DNA from: an uncultured Lachnospiraceae bacterium
GTDB taxonomy: Bacteria > Bacillota > Clostridia > Lachnospirales > Lachnospiraceae
Reading direction: 5' to 3'
DNA length: 64,000 nucleotides
Assembly: GCA_910586355.1 (NCBI GenBank)
Contig: CAJUHJ010000013.1
Location: 1-64,000, forward strand
Made by a program: the position numbers and the translations under genes. The notes under the pieces were generated by a model. The model saw nothing but the letters and a program-made list of their open reading frames with translations, did not search any database and was not told the origin of the DNA. Positions 57,063 through 64,000 of this stretch are shown piece by piece. Position 1 is the first letter of the stretch. Each line of letters starts with the position of its first letter.

Positions 57063-59705
57063 TTGAGCAATTATACACCAATGATGCAGCAGTATTTGGA
57101 AATCAAAGAAGAGTACAAAGACTATATTTTGTTTTATCGGTTAGGGGATTTTTATGAAATGTTTTTTGAGGATGCAAAGCAGGTATCCAAAGAATTAGAA
57201 CTGACACTGACTGGAAAAAACTGCGGAGCAGAAGAACGCGCGCCGATGTGCGGCGTCCCCTATCATGCAGTAGAAGGATATTTGAATAAACTTGTTGGGC
57301 GCGGATATAAAATTGCAGTCTGCGAACAGGTGGAAGACCCAAAGACCGCGAAAGGCATTGTCAAAAGAGAAGTCATCCGCATTGTTACGCCGGGAACAAA
57401 TACAGACACGCAGGCTTTGGAAGAATCCAAAAATAATTATATTATGTGTATTGTTTATCTTGCGGATAAATACGGAATTTCGATTGCAGACGTCAGTACC
57501 GGAGATTATTTTGCTACTGAAGTTGATTCAGAACGCAAACTTTTAGACGAAATGAACAAATACAATCCGGCGGAAATTATCTGTAACGAAGCGTTTTTTA
57601 TGAGCGGCGTAGATTTGGAAGACATTAAAAACCGTCTGAATATCTGTATCAGTTCTTTAGAAGCATGGTATTTTAGTGAAGATACGGCGATTGGAATTTT
57701 AAAAGAACATTTTCAGATACATAGTTTAGAAAGCATTGGATTAAACGATTTTGCCTGTGGAAGTATTGCGGCAGGCGCGTTGTTAAAATACCTCTATGAA
57801 ACACAAAAAAATTCTTTGTCCCATATGTCTTCGATTCACCCATATGTGACCGGAAAATTTATGGTTATTGACAGTTCTACGAGAAGGAATTTAGAATTGT
57901 CAGAAACATTAAGGGAAAAATCCAAACGCGGCTCGCTGCTATGGGTTTTAGACAAAACAAAAACTGCAATGGGCGCAAGAATGATTCGTTCTTTTTTAGA
58001 ACAGCCTTTAATTGAAAAAGCTGAAATTTTACGGCGTTTCGACGCAGTCGAAGAGTTGAAAAATCAAGTCATTACAAGAGAAGAACTGCGGGAATATTTA
58101 AACGCTGTATATGATTTAGAGCGGCTGATGACACGAATTACGTATCAGACTGCAAATCCAAAAGATTTGCTTGCACTGAAAAATTCGATTCAAATGCTTC
58201 CGCCGATTCAAAGCCTGTTAGAGGAATTTTCCTGTTCCCTGTTAAAAGAAATTAGAAACGATTTGGACTCGCTGGAAGATATTTACGGGCTTATTTCTGC
58301 CGGAATTGACGAAGATGCCCCAATCCTTGTACATGACGGCGGTATGATAAAAGCCGGATATCATGAAGAAGTCGACCGCTTGAAGCAGGCGAAGACTGAG
58401 AGCAAGACGTGGCTTGCCGAATTAGAGGCAAAAGAGCGGGAAAATACCGGGATTAAGAATTTAAAAATCAAATACAATAAAGTGTTTGGATACTATTTGG
58501 AAGTAACCAATTCCTATAAACATTTAGTGCCGGAATATTTTACCAGAAAACAGACATTAGCAAATGCAGAGCGGTATATAACGCCCAAATTAAAAGAATT
58601 GGAAGACGTAATTTTAGGGGCGGAAGATAAGCTGACCGTACTAGAATACGAACTTTTCCGTGATATTAGGGAGTCTATCGCAAAAGAAGTAATCCGGATT
58701 CAAAAAACTGCAAAAGCTGTTGCAAAGTTAGACGTATTTGCATCGCTTGCTTATGTCGCAGAACAAAATAATTTCTGCCGTCCCAAAATAAATGAAAAAG
58801 GTACGATTGATATTAAAGGCGGCCGTCATCCAGTCGTAGAACATATGATACAAAATGAGTTGTTCATTAAAAATGATACCTATCTGGACAATGGAAAGCA
58901 CCGGATTTCGATTATAACGGGTCCGAATATGGCAGGAAAATCCACTTATATGAGACAAACTGCCCTAATTGTCCTGATGGCGCAAATTGGAAGTTTTATT
59001 CCCGCAGATTCTGCAAATATCGGAATCGTGGATCGGATTTTTACCAGAGTCGGCGCTTCTGACGACCTTGCCAGCGGACAAAGCACGTTTATGGTGGAAA
59101 TGACAGAAGTTGCAAATATATTACGCAATGCAACTTCGAATTCACTGTTGATTTTAGACGAAATCGGCCGCGGGACAAGTACATTTGACGGACTTTCTAT
59201 TGCATGGGCGGTTGTGGAGCATATCAGCAATCCAAAACTGTTAGGGGCGAAGACTTTATTTGCCACACATTACCATGAACTGACGGAATTAGAAGGAAAA
59301 CTTGACAATGTGAGCAATTACTGCATTGCGGTAAAAGAAAAAGGCGACGATGTTGTATTTTTGCGTAAAATTGTACCGGGAGGGGCAGATAAGAGCTATG
59401 GGATACAAGTTGCAAAACTTGCAGGACTCCCGGAATCTGTGTTAAACCGCGCGAAAGTAATTGTCGAAGAATTAAGCGCAATGGATATTGCGGATATTGC
59501 CAGAAATATTCAGGTGGGCGTCGTATCCAAAAAGAAGCCGTCTAAGTTAGACGAAGTGGATTTAACGCAGATGTCATTATTCGATACGGTAAAAGACGAC
59601 GCGATCATTGATGAAATCCGAGATCTTGACATTGGAAATTTGACTCCGATTGAAGCAATGAACAAATTATTTGAACTGCAGAATAAAATTAAGAACCGTT
59701 GGTAA
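57063..59705 (+). CDS. mutS: DNA mismatch repair protein MutS
   Basis: Recognises mismatches and recruits MutL. The 880-residue protein has the mismatch-binding motif LFYRLGDFYEMFFEDA (Phe-x-Glu), connector, lever and clamp domains, the ATPase GPNMAGKSTYMRQ, ILDEIGRGTSTFDG, and ATHYHEL. The tail contains QMSLFD, a clamp-binding peptide. Start at TTG 57063 after GGAAGGAAG. mutL follows. Confidence 0.98.
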   Translation: MSNYTPMMQQYLEIKEEYKDYILFYRLGDFYEMFFEDAKQVSKELELTLTGKNCGAEERAPMCGVPYHAVEGYLNKLVGRGYKIAVCEQVEDPKTAKGIVKREVIRIVTPGTNTDTQALEESKNNYIMCIVYLADKYGISIADVSTGDYFATEVDSERKLLDEMNKYNPAEIICNEAFFMSGVDLEDIKNRLNICISSLEAWYFSEDTAIGILKEHFQIHSLESIGLNDFACGSIAAGALLKYLYETQKNSLSHMSSIHPYVTGKFMVIDSSTRRNLELSETLREKSKRGSLLWVLDKTKTAMGARMIRSFLEQPLIEKAEILRRFDAVEELKNQVITREELREYLNAVYDLERLMTRITYQTANPKDLLALKNSIQMLPPIQSLLEEFSCSLLKEIRNDLDSLEDIYGLISAGIDEDAPILVHDGGMIKAGYHEEVDRLKQAKTESKTWLAELEAKERENTGIKNLKIKYNKVFGYYLEVTNSYKHLVPEYFTRKQTLANAERYITPKLKELEDVILGAEDKLTVLEYELFRDIRESIAKEVIRIQKTAKAVAKLDVFASLAYVAEQNNFCRPKINEKGTIDIKGGRHPVVEHMIQNELFIKNDTYLDNGKHRISIITGPNMAGKSTYMRQTALIVLMAQIGSFIPADSANIGIVDRIFTRVGASDDLASGQSTFMVEMTEVANILRNATSNSLLILDEIGRGTSTFDGLSIAWAVVEHISNPKLLGAKTLFATHYHELTELEGKLDNVSNYCIAVKEKGDDVVFLRKIVPGGADKSYGIQVAKLAGLPESVLNRAKVIVEELSAMDIADIARNIQVGVVSKKKPSKLDEVDLTQMSLFDTVKDDAIIDEIRDLDIGNLTPIEAMNKLFELQNKIKNRW

Positions 59706-59720
59706 GAAAGAGGAACTGAT

Positions 59721-61490
59721 ATGGACAAAATTGCATTGTTAGATCAGGCGACAATTGATAAAATAGCAGCGGGAGAAGTAATAGAACGTCCGTCTTCTGT
59801 CGTCAAGGAGCTGGTTGAAAATTCTATGGATGCGGGGGCAACCGCCATTACCATTGAAATCAAAGACGGCGGGCTTTCTCTTATAAGGATTACCGATAAT
59901 GGCAGCGGTATTGAGAAAACACAGGTACCGATTGCATTTTACCGTCATTCTACCAGTAAAATCAAGTCGGTAGAAGATTTACTTACCGTATCTTCTCTGG
60001 GATTCCGCGGTGAAGCCTTGTCAAGTATTGCAGCTGTTGCACAAGTCGAGCTGATAACCAAAACGGCGCCGGAATTGACAGGAATCCGTTATCTGATTGA
60101 AGGAGGATTCGAAAAAGAAAAAGAAGAAATCGGCGCTCCGGATGGGACGACGTTTTTGGTTCGGAATCTTTTTTACAATACGCCTGCCAGACGGAAATTC
60201 TTAAAAACAGCGCAGACAGAGGCCGGATATATTCAGACATTGGCAGAACGTCTCGCTCTTTCAAGACCGGATATTTCTTTTAAATATATTGCAAATAATC
60301 AGATAAAACTGCATACATCCGGAAATGCAAACGTCAAAGACGTAATTTTCCAGATATACGGAAAAGAAATGGCGTCTTCTTTGATTGAAATTTCAGAAGA
60401 AAATGCACTGTTTACTGTTACGGGATTTATTGGAAAACCGACTGTTTCCAGAGGCAACCGGAATTTTGAAAATTATTTTATCAACCAGAGATATATCAAA
60501 AGTACATTGATTTCCCAAAGTTTAGAAGAAGCTTACAAAAATTTTTTAATGCAGCATCAATATCCATTTTGTGCGCTCTATTTTGGCTTTGACGGAAACA
60601 TGCTCGATGTAAATGTGCATCCCTCCAAGATGGAACTGCGTTTTTTTCAACAGGAAAGCATTTATCAGAAACTTTTTGAATGTATTCGTGAAAAATTAAT
60701 GCAAAAAGACCATATTAAATCTGTCTCTTTTGGGAAAGATACAAATAAGAACGAAAAAAAGCCAGAAAATATAAAAAAATCACTTCCGGAACCATTTGAA
60801 AAAAAACGGATAGAATACGAAAAACCAATTCCCAAAAAGGATTCTGAAAAACAGCCGGACTATGTGCAGGAAGAACTTGCTTACGAAAGGTTTTTATCAG
60901 ACCAGGCGAAACCAAATCATAGAATTATTGGACAGCTTTTTCATACGTATTGGCTTGTGGAATACAATGAAACGCTGTTTATCATCGACCAGCATGCGGC
61001 GCATGAAAAAGTTTTATATGAAAAAACAATCCGTTCCCTGAAACAGAAAGAACATACGACGCAATTGCTCTCGCCGCCCATTGTCCTAACGCTTGACCCT
61101 CAGGAAGAGCGGGCGCTTATGCGCTTTAAAGAAGAACTTTTGCAGATTGGTTTTGAAATAGAGCCGTTCGGCGGAAAGGAATACGCCGTCTGCGGCGTAC
61201 CGGGAAATTTATTTCATTTGGATGCAAAACAGATTCTGTTAGAAATTTTAGATAATTCTATGGAGATTCAGGCGTCTGTCACTCCGGAATCCGTATTAGA
61301 AAAAGTTGCTTCGATGTCTTGTAAAGCAGCGGTAAAAGGCAATCATGCCATGAATCAGAAAGAAGTGGAAATTTTAATTGCTGAATTATTAGAGTTAGAA
61401 AATCCTTATTTTTGTCCGCATGGCAGACCAACGATTCTATCTATGGACAAACAGGAATTGGAAAAGAAATTTAAGAGGATTGTAACATGA
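59721..61490 (+). CDS. mutL: DNA mismatch repair endonuclease MutL
   Basis: Links MutS to strand removal. The 589-residue protein has the GHKL ATPase (IAAGEVIERPSSVVKELVEN, NSMDAGAT, DNGSGI, GFRGEALSSIA), a Lys/Glu-rich linker (about 335-400) and a C-terminal domain with DQHAAHEKVLYE, the nicking endonuclease motif, plus CPHGRPT. It is therefore the endonuclease-active type found in bacteria without MutH. Its end overlaps miaA by four bases. Confidence 0.98.
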   Translation: MDKIALLDQATIDKIAAGEVIERPSSVVKELVENSMDAGATAITIEIKDGGLSLIRITDNGSGIEKTQVPIAFYRHSTSKIKSVEDLLTVSSLGFRGEALSSIAAVAQVELITKTAPELTGIRYLIEGGFEKEKEEIGAPDGTTFLVRNLFYNTPARRKFLKTAQTEAGYIQTLAERLALSRPDISFKYIANNQIKLHTSGNANVKDVIFQIYGKEMASSLIEISEENALFTVTGFIGKPTVSRGNRNFENYFINQRYIKSTLISQSLEEAYKNFLMQHQYPFCALYFGFDGNMLDVNVHPSKMELRFFQQESIYQKLFECIREKLMQKDHIKSVSFGKDTNKNEKKPENIKKSLPEPFEKKRIEYEKPIPKKDSEKQPDYVQEELAYERFLSDQAKPNHRIIGQLFHTYWLVEYNETLFIIDQHAAHEKVLYEKTIRSLKQKEHTTQLLSPPIVLTLDPQEERALMRFKEELLQIGFEIEPFGGKEYAVCGVPGNLFHLDAKQILLEILDNSMEIQASVTPESVLEKVASMSCKAAVKGNHAMNQKEVEILIAELLELENPYFCPHGRPTILSMDKQELEKKFKRIVT

Positions 61491-62446
61491 AAAAACCACC
61501 ATTGGTTATTCTTGCCGGCCCGACTGCCGCAGGCAAGACAAATTTATCTATCCGGCTTGCTCAAAAAATCGGCGGTTCGATTATTTCAGCGGATTCTATG
61601 CAGGTCTACCGTTATATGGACATTGGATCTGCCAAGATTACGCCAACGGAACGGCAGGGTATTGTGCACTACATGATTGACGAACTTTTGCCGGAAGAAG
61701 AATTTAATATTGTCCGTTTCCAAACACTGGCAAAACAATATCTTAAAGAAATTTATACACAGGGAAAAATCCCAATGATTGTCGGGGGAACCGGATTTTA
61801 TATCCAGTCCGTGCTGTATAATATTGATTTTTCAAAAGAAGAAGGCTCTCTTTCCATTCGAAAAGAGCTAGAGGCAGCAGCCCAAAAAGAAGGAAACAAA
61901 GCGCTGCACAATAAATTAAAGGAAGTAGACGAGGTATCTGCAAAGGCCATTCATCCCAATAATATCAAACGGGTCATTCGCGCCCTAGAATTTTACAGGC
62001 AAAATGGTTATCCGATTTCAAAACATAATGAGGAAGAACGGCAGAAGCAATCTCCTTATAATTTTGCCTATTTTGTTTTAAATGAGGAACGGACGCGTCT
62101 TTACCAAAAAATTGAAGCTCGTGTTGACGATATGATAGAACGGGGACTTTTAGAGGAAGTGGCGCGTTTAAAAGAAATGGGCTGCCATAAGGGAATGAAT
62201 TCTATGCAGGGATTAGGCTACAAAGAATTTCTTTCTTACCTGGATGGAGAACTGACTTTTGAAGAAGCTGTTGCTATTTTAAAACGGGATACCAGGCATT
62301 TTGCCAAACGCCAGATTACATGGTTTAAAAGAGAAAAAGACGTAATCTGGCTGAATAAAGAACAATTTGGCTATGATGAAACCAAATTACTAGACGAGAT
62401 GATTTCTACATTAGAAAAAAAGGGGATTGTAAATCATGTACAGTGA
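61487..62446 (+). CDS. miaA: tRNA dimethylallyltransferase
   Basis: Attaches dimethylallyl to A37 of tRNAs reading U-starting codons, using a product of the isoprenoid pathway encoded upstream. The 319-residue protein has LAGPTAAGKTNLSI, SADSMQVYRYMDIGSAK, GGTGFYIQSVLYN and the C-terminal TRHFAKRQITWFKRE. ATGA overlap with mutL and an overlap of eleven bases with the next gene. Confidence 0.97.
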   Translation: MKKPPLVILAGPTAAGKTNLSIRLAQKIGGSIISADSMQVYRYMDIGSAKITPTERQGIVHYMIDELLPEEEFNIVRFQTLAKQYLKEIYTQGKIPMIVGGTGFYIQSVLYNIDFSKEEGSLSIRKELEAAAQKEGNKALHNKLKEVDEVSAKAIHPNNIKRVIRALEFYRQNGYPISKHNEEERQKQSPYNFAYFVLNEERTRLYQKIEARVDDMIERGLLEEVARLKEMGCHKGMNSMQGLGYKEFLSYLDGELTFEEAVAILKRDTRHFAKRQITWFKREKDVIWLNKEQFGYDETKLLDEMISTLEKKGIVNHVQ

Positions 62447-63737
62447 GAAAATGCAAAAACAGTATGAACGCCTTGGAATCTGCAGGGAAGTATACGAGTT
62501 TGGCAGCAGGATAGAAGAAAAGTTAAAACCAAGATTTGATGATTTTGATGTTACCGCAGAATATAATCAGGCAAAAGTCATACGTGCAATGCAAAAATGC
62601 AGAGTTTCTGCAGAATGTTTTCATACCTCAAACGGATATGGTTATAATGATTTAGGCAGGGATACATTAGAAGCTGTTTATGCAGAATGTTTTTGTGGAG
62701 AAGATGCGCTCGTGCGTCCCCAAATTACCTGCGGAACACATGCGCTTGCGGTTGCGCTTATGTCGAATCTGCGTCCGGGAGATGAATTATTATCCCCGGT
62801 AGGAAAGCCTTACGATACGTTAGAAGAAGTGATTGGAATCCGGCCGTCAAAAGGCTCTTTGGCGGAATATCAGATTTCTTACCGGCAGGTAGATTTAAAA
62901 CAAGACGGAAGTTTTGATTTTGAGGGTATCCGGCAGGCAGTGAATGAAAAGACAAAACTTGTGACAATTCAGCGTTCGAAAGGTTATGCCGTAAGGCCGA
63001 CGCTTTCTGTTGAAAAAATCGGAGAATTGATTGCATTTATAAAAAAGATAAAACCTGACGTAATCTGCATGGTAGATAATTGTTATGGAGAATTCGTCGA
63101 AGAAAGGGAGCCGTTAGAAGCCGGCGCAGATTTGATTGTCGGCTCTTTAATTAAAAATCCCGGCGGAGGCTTATCTCCTGTGGGAGGTTATATTGCCGGC
63201 AAAAAAGAATATGTAGAACAGGCGGCTTACCGTTTGACTTCTCCAGGGCTTGGCAAAGAAGTCGGGGCATCTTTAGGGGTTATGCAGTCGTTTTACCAGG
63301 GACTTTTTCTGGCTCCGGTTGTCACAAACGCCGCGTTAAAAGGAGCTGTTTTTGCGGCCAATATTTATGAAGCATTAGGATTTGACGTTCTTCCAAATAG
63401 TACAGAAAGCCGTCACGATATCATTCAGTCAGTGACGTTTCATAATTCTAATGCTATGACAGCGTTTTGCAGGGGAATTCAGGCAGCGGCTCCCGTCGAT
63501 TCCTACGTGACGCCGGAACCATGGGCAATGCCGGGCTATGACAGTGAAGTAATTATGGCAGCAGGAGCGTTTGTTCAGGGTTCTTCGATAGAATTGAGTG
63601 CAGACGGTCCCTTAAAACCGCCGTATTCTGTTTATTTTCAAGGCGGTCTGACATGGTATCATGCAAAATTGGGTATTTTAATGTCTCTGCAAAAACTTTA
63701 TGAGCAAAAACTTGTTAATAGGGACGTAATATGTTAG
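62436..63737 (+). CDS. Methionine gamma-lyase-like PLP enzyme (YnbB / aluminium-resistance family)
   Basis: A 433-residue Cys/Met-metabolism type PLP enzyme. Marks: SNGYGYNDLGRDTLEAVYAE, the PLP site around SLIKNPGGGLSPVGGYIAG with its lysine, RLTSPGLGKEVGASLG, and the C-terminal ELSADGPLKPPYSVYFQGGL. Members often follow miaA in Firmicutes. The real substrate is uncertain; the 'aluminium resistance' name is historical. Starts within the miaA end. Confidence 0.9.
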   Translation: MYSEKMQKQYERLGICREVYEFGSRIEEKLKPRFDDFDVTAEYNQAKVIRAMQKCRVSAECFHTSNGYGYNDLGRDTLEAVYAECFCGEDALVRPQITCGTHALAVALMSNLRPGDELLSPVGKPYDTLEEVIGIRPSKGSLAEYQISYRQVDLKQDGSFDFEGIRQAVNEKTKLVTIQRSKGYAVRPTLSVEKIGELIAFIKKIKPDVICMVDNCYGEFVEEREPLEAGADLIVGSLIKNPGGGLSPVGGYIAGKKEYVEQAAYRLTSPGLGKEVGASLGVMQSFYQGLFLAPVVTNAALKGAVFAANIYEALGFDVLPNSTESRHDIIQSVTFHNSNAMTAFCRGIQAAAPVDSYVTPEPWAMPGYDSEVIMAAGAFVQGSSIELSADGPLKPPYSVYFQGGLTWYHAKLGILMSLQKLYEQKLVNRDVIC

Positions 63738-63740
63738 AAT
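63712..63740 (+). promoter_or_regulatory. radC promoter
   Basis: TTGTTA (63712-63717), 17 bases, TAGAAT (63735-63740), overlapping the last codons of the preceding gene. Confidence 0.6.
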
Positions 63741-63804
63741 AATATGAATGGCTTTTGGAATTTAACATCTATTCATACAGGCAGAAGAGTAGAAAGGATA
63801 TTCC

Positions 63805-64000
63805 ATGAATCATCATTTAACGGTAAAAGAATTGCCGGAATCCGAAAAACCTTATGAAAAATGTCTCCATTATGGGGCAGAATACCTCTCAGATGCAGAA
63901 CTATTGGCAGTTATCATCCGTACTGGTATGAAAGGATTGAAATCAACCGACGTTGCGCAGAAGATTTTAAACTGCAAAGAAAAGAGTCTCCTCAATCTGT
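63805..64000 (+). CDS. radC: RadC-family protein, N-terminal part
   Basis: The frame from ATG 63805 (GAAAGGA upstream) runs to the window edge. It reads VKELPESEKPYEKCLHYGAE, then LSDAELLAVIIRTGMKG, the helix-hairpin-helix start of RadC/YsxA proteins. The JAB metalloprotease domain with the Zn motif would lie beyond the edge. The role in DNA repair is not firmly established. Confidence 0.88.
   Translation, partial: MNHHLTVKELPESEKPYEKCLHYGAEYLSDAELLAVIIRTGMKGLKSTDVAQKILNCKEKSLLNL

Overview
The window is part of the chromosome of a low-GC, spore-forming clostridium, most likely a Lachnospiraceae member. The evidence is the sporulation genes (cotJA, cotJB, a cotJC fragment, yqfC, yqfD), a PolC-type replicase, the Prp protease next to an L27 with a cleavable N-terminus, and a LexA/YneA-type SOS pair. 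Nothing here allows a species call.

Bases 1 to about 18,560 are the right (late) part of a contractile-tailed prophage of PBSX-like gene order. It runs: end of a probable prohead protease, HK97-fold capsid, connector and closure proteins, tail terminator, sheath, tube, tail chaperone with a programmed -1 frameshift, tape measure, LysM and XkdQ-like hub, DUF2577, gp25-like, baseplate J, XkdU-like, tail fibre, lysis genes. Three accessory cassettes interrupt it: a membrane-anchored 'moron' with its own promoter (2136-2784), a reverse-strand hicAB toxin-antitoxin (3279-3949), and a par-like type I toxin locus with a predicted antisense RNA (16424-16789). The element ends inside cotJC: only the first ~31 codons of this spore-coat manganese catalase gene remain, directly after cotJA-cotJB. 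The left prophage end, the integrase and the rest of cotJC would lie outside the window. This resembles the sigK/skin and spsM/SPbeta intervening elements, and is the most interesting feature here.

From 19.3 to 33 kb is a core region: an extracytoplasmic FKBP/trigger-factor-like protein, a polysaccharide deacetylase, a bactofilin, then pyrH-frr-uppS-cdsA-dxr-rseP-ispG-polC (translation, isoprenoid and phospholipid synthesis, replication). cdsA carries a frameshift in a run of eight T. From 33 to 37.7 kb are a tRNA-Thr(CGU) and the rplU-prp-rpmA-obgE-yhbY-nadD-yqeK-rsfS run of ribosome-biogenesis genes, starting with a probable L21 leader.

From 37.7 to 43.8 kb are lexA, divergent from a yneA-like SOS division inhibitor with several LexA boxes, then crr-ptsI-ptsH-EIIBC, where HPr has Arg instead of Ser at position 46, and plsC. 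A reverse-strand pair (TtcA-like enzyme and a Xer-like recombinase) follows. From 45.7 to 64 kb are an aldolase-family protein, pyrimidine-nucleoside phosphorylase, yqfC-yqfD-phoH, a shortened and apparently catalytically dead PgpH-like protein, ybeY, two surface or anchored proteins, an mscL remnant, two flavoproteins, mutS-mutL-miaA, a PLP enzyme and the start of radC.
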